This document shows, in pieces, positions 16,418 to 25,529 of a stretch of DNA of 62,394 bases; the first letter of the stretch is position 1, and each line of letters starts with the position of its first letter. The DNA is from a virus. The notes beneath the pieces were generated by a model. That model was not told where the DNA came from. It did no database searches and worked only from the letters and a program-made list of their open reading frames with translations. Both the position numbers and the translations under genes were made by a program. The stretch lies in IMG/VR virus record IMGVR_UViG_3300035681_000831, positions 1 to 62,394 of that record, one strand, 5' to 3'.

Positions 16418-17318
16418 TTTTTTAATTGAATCCGATCGTTCAACTCATGTAATGACGTTCATGAGAGCCAATCCGCCAACGATTGGTCATGAACGAGTTG
16501 TCAATCATGTTACAGATCTTGCTAAAAATTTAGATGCAGGTCATAGCATTGTTTTATCTCATTCGCATGATGGTGATAAGAACCCATTAACTGCTGAACA
16601 AAAGCTAAGACATGCTAAATTGGCATTTCCCGGAGCCAATGTATCAACTTCTTCTCCTGAACGCCCTAATATCATGAATCAAGTTTCTAATCTTTATGGT
16701 AAAGGTGTGAGAAACTTACATGTTGTAGTTGGTCAAGATAGAGTTGATCAGTTTGATAAATTGCTAAATCAATATAAAGGCGTTGAAGGTGCACATGGTC
16801 ATTATGGCACTGATATGAACATTACAGTTCATTCAGCTGGTGGTAGAGATCCAGACGCTGAAGGAATTGAAGGTGTATCTGGAACTGGTCAAAGAGTTCA
16901 CGCAAGAAATAATAATTTTGAAGGATTCCGTGCAGGCGCACCAAGTCATATGACTGACGAGCAAGCAGCTTCGCTTATGAATGATATTCGTAATGCTAAA
17001 CCACCAGAGAAACCAGTAAAACCAACTAAGAAAAAACTAAAAGAAGAAACAGTTGCTGGTGGCGAAATGGTAAGAGGGTTTGGTGATGTTTCTGGTAATC
17101 CAGCAGTTCAGAACGATCCTTTGCAACAATATATTGGTGCCAATGCTTTAGCAAAAGATCAACAAAACGGCGCTTTGATGAAAATGATGAAAGACAGTCA
17201 ATATAATTTGATTGGGTTTAAAGAGTTTAATCCACGCACTGTTACTAGAGATAAATCATTAGAGTATTGGAACTCTGATGAAAATGGCGACTTCTTAAAA
17301 TCTAGAAAGAAAAAATAA
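16395..17318 (+). CDS. Nucleotidyltransferase (NMN adenylyltransferase-like), possibly head-packaged
   Basis: 307 residues. The N-terminus MQKINFSNFLIES again resembles a capsid-targeting sequence. MTFMRANPPTIGHERVV holds the T/H-x-G-H signature of the HIGH nucleotidyltransferase family, and HVVVGQDRVDQF follows where NadM/NadR enzymes have their second nucleotide contact. Such enzymes make NAD from NMN and ATP or similar dinucleotides. The C-terminal third is Lys/Pro rich and probably unstructured. The start overlaps the previous gene by 23 bases. Confidence 0.65.
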   Translation: MQKINFSNFLIESDRSTHVMTFMRANPPTIGHERVVNHVTDLAKNLDAGHSIVLSHSHDGDKNPLTAEQKLRHAKLAFPGANVSTSSPERPNIMNQVSNLYGKGVRNLHVVVGQDRVDQFDKLLNQYKGVEGAHGHYGTDMNITVHSAGGRDPDAEGIEGVSGTGQRVHARNNNFEGFRAGAPSHMTDEQAASLMNDIRNAKPPEKPVKPTKKKLKEETVAGGEMVRGFGDVSGNPAVQNDPLQQYIGANALAKDQQNGALMKMMKDSQYNLIGFKEFNPRTVTRDKSLEYWNSDENGDFLKSRKKK

Positions 17319-18631
17319 TGGCACAGTTTCGTAAAGATACACATCAATATTTGCCTGATAATAAAACATTATTTGAAGTTGTTATGCTCGCCGATCAATA
17401 TGGTAATCAAGTTGGACCAGCAAACCCAACAGGAACTGCTGTTGATGCTTTTGGTAGAGCCAGAGTATCAAGCCCACTAACTCTTTTTGATTCTTCTCAC
17501 CGTTATCGTGACAACAATCTATGGACCACTTCTAATACTGCTGGTGGAACTTATGCGTTTTCTGAAAATGAAGGTCTTGTAAATCTTAATTTAACAACCG
17601 CCAACAATGCAGAAATCATTCGTGAGACAACTAAGGTTTTCTCTTATCAACCAGGCAAGTCTTTACAAATTTTACAAACATTTGTCATGCAGCCTAAGAC
17701 TAATGTTCGTCAGCGTGTAGGTTATTATGGCGCCAACAATGGCATTTATCTTGAGGTGGCAAATAATACAGCATATTTGGTTGAAAGGTCTTTATCATCA
17801 GGAGTAATGCAAGAAACGAGAGTAGCGCAGTCTAATTGGAATTATGATACTCTATTAGGCGCTGATACTTCGAGTCCATCTGGTATCACTTTAGATTTAT
17901 CAAAATCGCAGATTATGTTTATTGATATTGAATGGCTTGGTTTGGGAACAGTAAGATGCGGTTTTATTATTGATGGTAGAATAATTCACTGTCATTCATT
18001 TCACCATGCTAATTATATCACGTCAACATATATGACTACAGCTTCTCTACCTTTGAGATATGAAATAAAGAATACAGGCGTAACTGCAAGTAATACAACT
18101 CTAAAACAAGTATGTTCCACTGTTATTTCTGAAGGCGGATATGAACTAAGAGGTCTTCAACAAGCTGTTGGAACTGCTATTGGGACGCCAAGAGATTTGA
18201 CAACAGTTAATACATACTATCCAGTTATCTCAATTAGATTGAAGGCTTCTCCTAATAGACTTGATGCTATTGTTATTCTTACTGCGCTATCATTAATGGG
18301 TATTACTAATAATGCTAATTATAATTGGCGAGTTGTAGCATCAGGCACAAGTACTGGTGGAACTTGGAATAGCGCAGGAACTGATTCTGCTGTTGAATAT
18401 AATCTTACAGGAACAAGTTTTGCGGACGGTAGAATTTTGGCTTCCGGATGGACCACTGGTTCTAATCAGGGTTCAAGTCCTGTTGATATTTTAAAAGAAG
18501 CACTATTTAAGTTTCAGCTGGAAAGAAATGGACTTACTTCCTCTCCTTATGAGTTAACATTAGTTGCTGCAACAGATTCTGCAGGCGCTGATATATACGC
18601 TTCTATGGACTGGGAAGAGATCTCAAGATAA
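17318..18631 (+). CDS. Virion structural protein (beta-rich, fibre or decoration type)
   Basis: 437 residues starting MAQFRKDTHQYLPD. AFGRARVSSPLTLFDSSHRY and the later HANYITSTYMTTASLPLRYEI and CSTVISEGGYELRG blocks are hallmarks of a structural protein family I have seen in many tailed phages, especially T4-like marine ones. The sequence is rich in Thr, Ser, Gly and Asn, as is usual for beta-structured virion surface proteins. The gene starts one base into the stop of the upstream gene. Confidence 0.7.
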   Translation: MAQFRKDTHQYLPDNKTLFEVVMLADQYGNQVGPANPTGTAVDAFGRARVSSPLTLFDSSHRYRDNNLWTTSNTAGGTYAFSENEGLVNLNLTTANNAEIIRETTKVFSYQPGKSLQILQTFVMQPKTNVRQRVGYYGANNGIYLEVANNTAYLVERSLSSGVMQETRVAQSNWNYDTLLGADTSSPSGITLDLSKSQIMFIDIEWLGLGTVRCGFIIDGRIIHCHSFHHANYITSTYMTTASLPLRYEIKNTGVTASNTTLKQVCSTVISEGGYELRGLQQAVGTAIGTPRDLTTVNTYYPVISIRLKASPNRLDAIVILTALSLMGITNNANYNWRVVASGTSTGGTWNSAGTDSAVEYNLTGTSFADGRILASGWTTGSNQGSSPVDILKEALFKFQLERNGLTSSPYELTLVAATDSAGADIYASMDWEEISR

Positions 18632-18640
18632 TATTTTTTA

Positions 18641-18690
18641 TAAATAAACAGTCAGTGCGAGTATAAAAGGGTACGCCAGACCTCGCATAT
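18641..18690 (+). promoter_or_regulatory. Late promoter followed by a 5'-terminal hairpin
   Basis: TATAAATA at 18641-18648 predicts a start near 18654. Three bases later a seven-pair stem begins, GTGCGAG (18657-18663) with CTCGCAT (18684-18690). The gene start is at 18718. Confidence 0.7.
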
Positions 18691-18717
18691 ATAAGGAAAG
18701 CCCAAGGGAAACTCCAG

Positions 18718-20853
18718 ATGAAAAAGTTTACTACATTTGAAACTCAGCTAGGCGAGTCTGTCGTACTCACTGACAAGGCCAAATTATCTCTTTATAAAAA
18801 ATCCTCAAATTCAGGCATCTCCACGGATATACTAGAAGAAGTGTATCGTAGAGGTTATTCAATCTGGAACGAAGCCTTTGGCGGAACTCCGGATTCATTT
18901 GCATTTGACCGAGTAAATTCATTTATCGCTGATGGTTTTGCTGCCCAGCTTGATGAAGACCTAAAGAAAGCATGCTGGAAGGGCTATGAAGCCATTGGCA
19001 TGAAGAAGAAAAATGGTAAGACCGTTCCTAATTGCGTTCCAGTTAAGGAAGAAGAATTAAACAAGCCAGTCATGACTCCTGCCCAACTTGCTGATAAGCA
19101 CGGGGTTTCAGTTGAGTCAATTGACAAGGCTCTTAAAGCAGGCATTAAGGTTGAGAAAGAACACACAACCCATTCAGCTGATGCCAAAAGAATTGCTTTA
19201 GCCCACCTCGGCGAAAAGCCAGATTATTATAAGAAATTAGATAAAGCTGGACTGGAAGAAAATGCTGAGAAGCATTCCAAAAATCCAGACGATCCGGCTT
19301 CAAGATTTATAGGGAGCAATGAATTGGTAGACATTTATAAGAAAGAAACTCCTGGTCAGCTTATCAAGCGTGTTGTAAGAGAATGCCTTGAAGAAGGCGA
19401 TGTTATTCATACTAAGTTTGCTGTGAAAAATTTACAGAAGCGTGGCATCGAAGGTCCGCATAAAGCTGGCGCTCAAGATTTGATGCGTAACTGGGCTAAA
19501 CATCCATTTGATTGGGAAGCCGATGATAAAGTTTCTTATCATGGAACAACTGCACGTATTCATAAAGATGGAAAGCACATAGACGTAGACGCTGGTGCAC
19601 ATGGAATAGATCCTGATATTAAAACAAAAATAATTAGAAAACAGGCTGCAAAGAAAACTGGCAACGTTGTAAAGATTAAAGAAGCTGCAATGCAGGCAAC
19701 AACTGCTCCTGCTCCAACTGCTGCTGATATGGGTCCTAAAAGACTCAGTAGATATCAGACAACTCAGCAGACAAGCACTATTGGTAATCAGGGTTTTAAT
19801 CGTTCTGGTCCAATGGGAACTCATATCAATCCTTCGTCGCCAACTACACCAAGAGGCGTGAGATCAATGACCTCTGGTTCAACTCAGGCAACAGCAAAAA
19901 CATTAACACCACAGCGTGTTTCTGCCAATCAACCAGCACCAAAGACAGCTTCTGCTCCAGCATCTGCTCCAAAGCCATCAGCCAGTTTCGGTTCTTCTTC
20001 AAGACCAACTACTGTTAGTGCAACATCTGGTGGGATGGAAAAGAGTGGCGGATATAAACTATCATCAGGAATGAGCGATGCTGGTAAGGCTAAAGTAAAG
20101 CCAGCTGCACCAGTTCAGATTCCTGCAGGCGCTGGCAAAGCAGTAAACGTTCTAAGTAAAGTAGCTAAGTTTGCTGGACCAGTTGGTGCAGCTATTGGAT
20201 TGGTTGCTGACGCCAAGCCATTGAACAAGGGCGAAGATGAATTTGCTCGACAGAAGTCACTAGGAATTACTAAGCCAAACGTAACTCCTGGTATGGGAAG
20301 CACAAAGAACATTGAGCCTGTTAAGGGCGGAGCAATTACAACTAAGGCTCCTGACTATTACAAGGGTAAGGTTGGCGATTACACTGTAAAAGCTGGTGAT
20401 ACTCTTTCTGGTATTGCTTCAAGAACAGGTCAATCAGTTTCAGATCTAGCAAGCAAGAATAAGTTTGATAGCGAAAACAAGATTGCCGCTGGATCTAAGC
20501 TATTTACTGGTAGCGTTCCAACACCACCATCAAGACCAGAAACTGAATCAGGTTCAACTAAAAAGAAAATTAAAGAAGCGATTTCAGAAGCCACATATAA
20601 GGGAAAGAAAGTTCCTTTGAATAAGCCAATGGCTGGCGATGTTAAGAAATCAAAAGTTTTCGTTGATCCTGATGGCGATGGTAAGGCGCAGAAGGTAAAC
20701 TTCGGTGACAAAAGCATGTCTATCAAAAAAGATCAGCCTGCTCGTAAGAAATCATATTGCGCAAGATCTTCAGGTCAGGGTAATCTAACAGATAAAACCA
20801 GTGCTAATTATTGGTCAAGAAGAGCCTGGAATTGCGAAGAGACTGAGGAATAA
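18718..20853 (+). CDS. Multi-domain virion-type protein with DUF5661 and LysM domains
   Basis: 711 residues. An N-terminal helical region (LEEVYRRGYSIWNEAFG) precedes a DUF5661-like segment, with EHTTHSADAKRIALAHLGEK and PDYYKKL at about residues 150-175. A long Thr/Pro/Ala-rich linker follows. A LysM domain (GDYTVKAGDTLSGIASRTG... about 555-600) could bind peptidoglycan. A Ca-binding-like DPDGDG loop and a CARSSGQGN...RRAWNC ending close the protein. This suggests a virion component that contacts the cell wall. It has its own late promoter and leader hairpin. Confidence 0.65.
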   Translation: MKKFTTFETQLGESVVLTDKAKLSLYKKSSNSGISTDILEEVYRRGYSIWNEAFGGTPDSFAFDRVNSFIADGFAAQLDEDLKKACWKGYEAIGMKKKNGKTVPNCVPVKEEELNKPVMTPAQLADKHGVSVESIDKALKAGIKVEKEHTTHSADAKRIALAHLGEKPDYYKKLDKAGLEENAEKHSKNPDDPASRFIGSNELVDIYKKETPGQLIKRVVRECLEEGDVIHTKFAVKNLQKRGIEGPHKAGAQDLMRNWAKHPFDWEADDKVSYHGTTARIHKDGKHIDVDAGAHGIDPDIKTKIIRKQAAKKTGNVVKIKEAAMQATTAPAPTAADMGPKRLSRYQTTQQTSTIGNQGFNRSGPMGTHINPSSPTTPRGVRSMTSGSTQATAKTLTPQRVSANQPAPKTASAPASAPKPSASFGSSSRPTTVSATSGGMEKSGGYKLSSGMSDAGKAKVKPAAPVQIPAGAGKAVNVLSKVAKFAGPVGAAIGLVADAKPLNKGEDEFARQKSLGITKPNVTPGMGSTKNIEPVKGGAITTKAPDYYKGKVGDYTVKAGDTLSGIASRTGQSVSDLASKNKFDSENKIAAGSKLFTGSVPTPPSRPETESGSTKKKIKEAISEATYKGKKVPLNKPMAGDVKKSKVFVDPDGDGKAQKVNFGDKSMSIKKDQPARKKSYCARSSGQGNLTDKTSANYWSRRAWNCEETEE

Positions 20854-20855
20854 TC

Positions 20856-21302
20856 ATGATTGGTAAGATCGAACCATACGACGCATTGAAGGTTGCATTA
20901 GCAGACACTTACGTATTCAGCGTAAAGGTTCAGGGTTATCATTGGAATGTAACAGGTCCACATTTCTCTGAATACCATAAGTTCTTTGGCGAATTGTATT
21001 CAGAAGTAAATGACGCTGTTGATGTCATTGCCGAATCTATTAGAACATTTGATGCCTTTTCTCCTGGTTCTATGAAAAGATTTCTAGAGCTAACAACTAT
21101 TGAAGAAGCAAATAATATTCCTGACAGTCTAGTTATGATTAGTAAACTAGCCGCTGATAATGAAAGAGTTATTGCTTCTATAACTGCTGCTTACGAACTT
21201 TGCGAAAAGCATAAACATTACGCTGTATCAAATATGCTACAAGACCGTCTAACTGCTCATCAGAAGCATGGTTGGATGCTAAGATCTTTCATAAAGGCAT
21301 AA
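20856..21302 (+). CDS. dps: Dps-like ferritin family protein
   Basis: 148 residues, within the Dps size range. HWNVTGPHFSEYHKFF (from His29) and SEVNDAVDVIAESIR match the inter-subunit ferroxidase site: His29, His41, Asp56 and Glu60 line up with His51, His63, Asp78 and Glu82 of E. coli Dps, while the fifth ligand (Asp67 there) is not conserved. Dps 12-mers oxidise iron and protect DNA from peroxide. There is no Lys-rich N-terminal tail, so DNA binding is uncertain. A phage Dps could protect phage DNA or be carried in the virion, as it lies in the structural block. Confidence 0.85.
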   Translation: MIGKIEPYDALKVALADTYVFSVKVQGYHWNVTGPHFSEYHKFFGELYSEVNDAVDVIAESIRTFDAFSPGSMKRFLELTTIEEANNIPDSLVMISKLAADNERVIASITAAYELCEKHKHYAVSNMLQDRLTAHQKHGWMLRSFIKA

Positions 21303-21304
21303 AA

Positions 21305-22552
21305 ATGAAAAGTTTAGAACACATCATCAGAGAAATCCGTGAAGGTAAGGGTGTAAAGGCAGATAAGAAAAGTCTTGAACACTCAATTCGTAAAGTTGTT
21401 ACAAAAGAATACGAATCTTCATATGGCGCTAAAGATAGCAAGCCAGTAGAAGAAACTGTTGGTGTTGTTGGTACAGACAAGTATCAAGGCACAGAATTTA
21501 AATCAATTAGAACAGCAACTCCACATATTAAGCCACCAGCTGGTGAAGGTAGTCATTCACAGGCTCCTGAAAACGCTTCACGTCAAAGAAACATTGCTAA
21601 GGAAAGAGCTGGTATCAATAGAGTTGAAGAACAAGCTGTTCCTATGGTCAGAGTTCCAAATATTAGATTAAGACCTAGATTGGGCGAACCTGCAAGAAAA
21701 TTGCCAGAACCAGAGCCAGCACCAATTGCGCCCGAAAAACCAAATATTCCTGATAAAACTCCTGGTAAAGAGCCAATGCCTGCTCCAAAGCCAGATAACG
21801 ATCCAGGTCCAGTAAAACCTTCAGAAAAGCCTACTGAGAAACCTTCTGAAAAACCAATTAAAACTCCTGGACAACAACCAGAGCCTTCTACAAAACCTTC
21901 TCAAAAACCATCAACTGCTCCAGAAGTTGCGCCAGCACCACAAAAGGCTCCTGCTCCTGAAACTGCTCCGGTGCCAAAAACAAAAACGCAACCAGCTCCA
22001 GCGTTGGCGCCAGAAGCTCAACCAGCGCCTTTACCACAAACGGCTCCAGCTTTATCAACAGAACCTTCTCCAGCACCATCGCCAGAACCCGCTCAAAATA
22101 AAAAGGGTCAAGAAGACGATGATTTAAAAAGAGCTGGTATACCAATGGCTGGTGTTCCTCATAATTTTGATTATACTATTTCTCATTTACATAGACCAAA
22201 TGTGAGTCGTGGCCACGCTAAATCGCACAGAAAACATTCTATGAAAGAAGAAAACGAACGTAAAGAAATTGAAAATATGCCACGTAAGGGCGATCGTAAG
22301 TCAATTGAATACGTTGGTAGAAAAAGTGCTGATCCTAAGTCAACAAAAGAAAAGACTTCAAGACTGGCAACTATCAAGAATGTTATTGATGAAGCCAGAA
22401 AGGCAATGACTGATAAGAAGATTGATACAGAAGATGGTAAAACAAAAGTTTATGATTATGGCGATAATGTATTGATAATCAATCCAGATCAAAAAAGAGT
22501 CAATCTAGATGTCGAGGGCAACAAGATTGCAAAAGACTACGAAAATAAATAA
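21305..22552 (+). CDS. Proline-rich hypothetical virion-region protein
   Basis: 415 residues from ATG 21305, two bases after the dps stop. The N-terminus is helical and charged (SLEHIIREIREGKG, echoed by SLEHSIRKVVTKEY). Residues about 130-280 are a Pro/Glu/Ala/Lys-rich low-complexity arm with PEPAPIAPEKP-like repeats. The C-terminal part is charged. Such extended linkers are common in structural or internal head proteins. No known domain; function unknown. Confidence 0.55.
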   Translation: MKSLEHIIREIREGKGVKADKKSLEHSIRKVVTKEYESSYGAKDSKPVEETVGVVGTDKYQGTEFKSIRTATPHIKPPAGEGSHSQAPENASRQRNIAKERAGINRVEEQAVPMVRVPNIRLRPRLGEPARKLPEPEPAPIAPEKPNIPDKTPGKEPMPAPKPDNDPGPVKPSEKPTEKPSEKPIKTPGQQPEPSTKPSQKPSTAPEVAPAPQKAPAPETAPVPKTKTQPAPALAPEAQPAPLPQTAPALSTEPSPAPSPEPAQNKKGQEDDDLKRAGIPMAGVPHNFDYTISHLHRPNVSRGHAKSHRKHSMKEENERKEIENMPRKGDRKSIEYVGRKSADPKSTKEKTSRLATIKNVIDEARKAMTDKKIDTEDGKTKVYDYGDNVLIINPDQKRVNLDVEGNKIAKDYENK

Positions 22553-22576
22553 TAGAAATTTCTTAAGAGGAAACCG

Positions 22577-25264
22577 ATGACCGACAAACCAAAAACAATC
22601 CAGGAAGCTCTCGCTGAAGTTCAACGTAAAATAAACGAAGAAAGAGCAAAAAAGGCTGCGGAGATGTACGCTTCAATGGATGAAGCTGCACCAGAAATTA
22701 CAGTTGGTGGCAAAAAGGTTAATACAAAAGCTGTCACCCCTAAGAACAAAGCACAAGATTATATTGCTAATAAAGAAGGAACTAAAATTCCTCCTGCAGA
22801 AAATCAGAATCTTCCTGGTCCTGCTCCACAGAAACCAAAATCTGCTACAGTTTCAGATTTAACAAAGTCTGCAGGCACAACTGCAAAGACTTTAGGTAAA
22901 ATTGGTGGTATCGGTGCCGCTGCTTCTATGGGTGGAAGTGCTGCTCTTGGTGGTGCTGCTCTTGGTGGAATGGCTTCTGGCGCACTTGGCGCTTTGGCCA
23001 CTCAAACACAAACAGGTCGTGATGTTGGTAAATGGATCGGAGATAACGTTCCTGGCGCTAAAACAGCTGCTGACTTAATGAGAAAAGCTGGCGAAACTAT
23101 TGGCGTTAGAGAACCAAGTCAGCCAAAGGCAGCTGAGACTCCAAAAGCAGAAACACCAAAAACTGCTGAGGCTCCAAAACAACAAACTACTCCACCAGCT
23201 GGTAGCTCTGCTGCTAAAATGTCATTTAATCAGGCATATGCTAAAGCCAGAGAACTTGCGAAAACAGCTGGTCAAGATCCAAATAAAGCTCAGTTCAAAT
23301 TTGATCGTGGTGGTGGAGAAAAAATTTATCAGGCTGCTGCTACTAAAAAAGATTATGTTCCAATGAGCAAGCAGTTTAAGGTTGACGTTGGTGCACCAAA
23401 GGCTGCAGCCACGCCATCAACCACCCCAAAAACAGCCGAAGCTCCAAAGACAGAAACACCAAAAGCAGCTGAGGCTCCAAAAGCACCAGAATCTCTAGGT
23501 AAAACTGTTGGGTCTCTATTAAGAGGCGACCTTTCAAGAGCAGGCGAAGGCGCAAAGGAATGGGGTTCAGCCGTTTCAACAAGCGTAGATAGAGTTAGAA
23601 AAAATACAGCAAATGCTTTAGACCCAAAGGGCGCAGAATCAGAAAGTGGATATTCCAAAAAAGGGAAAAGTAAAATGTCAGAAGAAAACGAGATCAATGA
23701 ATTATCGCCATTTGAAAGAACATTTGCTCAGAAAATGAAGCAACTTGGACCTGGTAAAACTTACCGTGATCCACACTCTGGAAAAGATATTCTTTTAAAG
23801 TATGCTGACAATAAGCCTCACGCTAGTGGCAATAAACCACATAACACAAGCAACGTGCCAACTCCACCAAAAAGACCTGATGAATTTAAATCAAACATAG
23901 TTCCTGCTCCAAAACAATCAACTTGGAGAGATCCTGCTAAGATTGATTATTCAAAAGACAATAAGGCAAAGCCAGAAACTCTACCAAGCACAGTGCGTGG
24001 TTCAGCTGCTGACCCAGCACGTGATGCTGCAAGAGATACAGGAATAACTGGAAAACCAGGCGGAGAAACAGGAGTTTATTCAAGAGATGGTTCAACTCAT
24101 TCTCTTCAGGGTAAAAATATTACTGTACCAACTACAAATCGCACTCCAGAATACGAATCAGGCGGAAAGAAGAAAAAAATGTCAGAAGAAACAAATCCAC
24201 TAATCGCAGCCTTCTTAAAGTTGCAGGATGAAAACCCAGCAAACATGTTCGAAGCTGCTAAAAAAGCTAAGAAGGATTGGGATGGGGACAAAAGAATTGA
24301 GTCTGAAAAAAATGAAGTTTGGGGTTCACGTTTTGCTGCAGCTAAAAGAGCTGGCAAGATGGAAGAAGCCGCACTTGATCCAAAGGATTCAGATGTAACT
24401 GCTGCTTCAAAGACTATCACAAAGACAAAGCCAGCTGAAGATCCATCACTTCCTAAGACATATCCAGGCACAGCTTCAACTGTAAAGGGTCCAAATCCAA
24501 CTTCTGATCTATTTAAAAATAGAATCGCTAAAGAAGAAGTTGAGCTTGACGAAAATTCATTCTACGCTTCAAATGTTGGCGGTAGAGTTAAGATGCATAA
24601 ACCAGGAACAATGTTAAAGCACGAAAAGCATGGGACTGTTTCTGTTGTAAGTTCAGATCCTGGACACAAAGATTTTGATGCAAGTTCAGATCGTAATCCA
24701 AAGGGAATGAAAGGTCCATCTTATAAAGTAAAAGATGGCAAAGGCCAAACTCATCATATTGATCTTGAATCAGATTGGGGTCTTAGCGATAAGCCAGTCA
24801 AGGCAAAAAGAATTAATGTGAAGGAAGAAGAAACTCTATTCTCAGAAGCAGAACTAGAGCATATTAACTCTTTTTTTCTTGAAGCCTCTGTAGCACCAGT
24901 AGATCCAGAAACTACAGAGGCCAACCCTACTTCAGAAAAGATGTCACAGAAAGATCTTACTGTGACAGCTGAAAGCGGAAAGAAAAAAGTTAAAGAAGAA
25001 GTTGAGCAGATCGAAGAAGGTCGCCCAAAGAAAAACCCAACACCTGAAACAACCGAACGTGATCCACGTAAGCATATTCAGGTAGAGGCAGGACGTGCTG
25101 CTGCTGGTAACGTTGTTGACTTTACTCACAATGATGGTTCAAAGTCAAAGATTACACCAGCAATGGGAAGAAAAATTACTTCTCATCTTCAGGGTCTAAA
25201 GCCAGCTGATCGTCAGGCAGCAGTTAATAAGATGCATGACAGCGCAGAAGGACTAAAAGTCTAA
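22577..25264 (+). CDS. Large repetitive virion-region protein with glycine zipper and EF-hand-like loop
   Basis: 895 residues, Ala/Pro/Lys rich. About residues 110-150 form a glycine zipper (GGAALGGMASGALGALATQ), which could insert into or cross a membrane. Repeated PKAAEAPK/TPKTAEAPK units follow. KDWDGDKRIESEKNEVW near residue 570 resembles an EF-hand calcium loop with the GSRFAAAKRAGKMEE tail, a motif that recurs in structural proteins of T4-like marine phages. LysM is absent. The membrane-active stretch and virion context fit a DNA-ejection or core protein, but this is inference. Confidence 0.5.
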   Translation: MTDKPKTIQEALAEVQRKINEERAKKAAEMYASMDEAAPEITVGGKKVNTKAVTPKNKAQDYIANKEGTKIPPAENQNLPGPAPQKPKSATVSDLTKSAGTTAKTLGKIGGIGAAASMGGSAALGGAALGGMASGALGALATQTQTGRDVGKWIGDNVPGAKTAADLMRKAGETIGVREPSQPKAAETPKAETPKTAEAPKQQTTPPAGSSAAKMSFNQAYAKARELAKTAGQDPNKAQFKFDRGGGEKIYQAAATKKDYVPMSKQFKVDVGAPKAAATPSTTPKTAEAPKTETPKAAEAPKAPESLGKTVGSLLRGDLSRAGEGAKEWGSAVSTSVDRVRKNTANALDPKGAESESGYSKKGKSKMSEENEINELSPFERTFAQKMKQLGPGKTYRDPHSGKDILLKYADNKPHASGNKPHNTSNVPTPPKRPDEFKSNIVPAPKQSTWRDPAKIDYSKDNKAKPETLPSTVRGSAADPARDAARDTGITGKPGGETGVYSRDGSTHSLQGKNITVPTTNRTPEYESGGKKKKMSEETNPLIAAFLKLQDENPANMFEAAKKAKKDWDGDKRIESEKNEVWGSRFAAAKRAGKMEEAALDPKDSDVTAASKTITKTKPAEDPSLPKTYPGTASTVKGPNPTSDLFKNRIAKEEVELDENSFYASNVGGRVKMHKPGTMLKHEKHGTVSVVSSDPGHKDFDASSDRNPKGMKGPSYKVKDGKGQTHHIDLESDWGLSDKPVKAKRINVKEEETLFSEAELEHINSFFLEASVAPVDPETTEANPTSEKMSQKDLTVTAESGKKKVKEEVEQIEEGRPKKNPTPETTERDPRKHIQVEAGRAAAGNVVDFTHNDGSKSKITPAMGRKITSHLQGLKPADRQAAVNKMHDSAEGLKV

Positions 25265-25497
25265 TGGGAATCGAATCCGCAAACAATATCATCATCAGAG
25301 AAAAGCCTATTAAGAAAAGATCTGGTGGTTGGTATATGAGAATGGAAGACCTTAGACAGATACCAAAAGATGAAGTAGTTTATCATAATCCAAATTTTGT
25401 TGACCACTATAAAGTCAAGAAAGATGGAACTTTAGAAAAACTCTTCAATACCAAATCGCAATATCTTTCAGATATGGCTAATTTAGATAACGAATAA
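25264..25497 (+). CDS. Small hypothetical protein, 77 aa
   Basis: ATG overlaps the stop of the large repetitive protein. The product is basic at the N-terminus (REKPIKKRSGGWYMRMEDL) and contains VYHNPNFVDHYKVKKDG. No domain recognised; probably part of the same late transcript. Confidence 0.55.
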   Translation: MGIESANNIIIREKPIKKRSGGWYMRMEDLRQIPKDEVVYHNPNFVDHYKVKKDGTLEKLFNTKSQYLSDMANLDNE

Positions 25498-25529
25498 ATA
25501 CAATAAAATTCTTTTAGGAGGAATAGTAA

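Noticed and set aside
21888-22145. Repeated CCA/GCT-rich stretch as a possible CRISPR or tandem repeat array
   Set aside because: It is codon-level low complexity of a Pro/Ala-rich protein; no regular repeat-spacer pattern was seen anywhere in the window.
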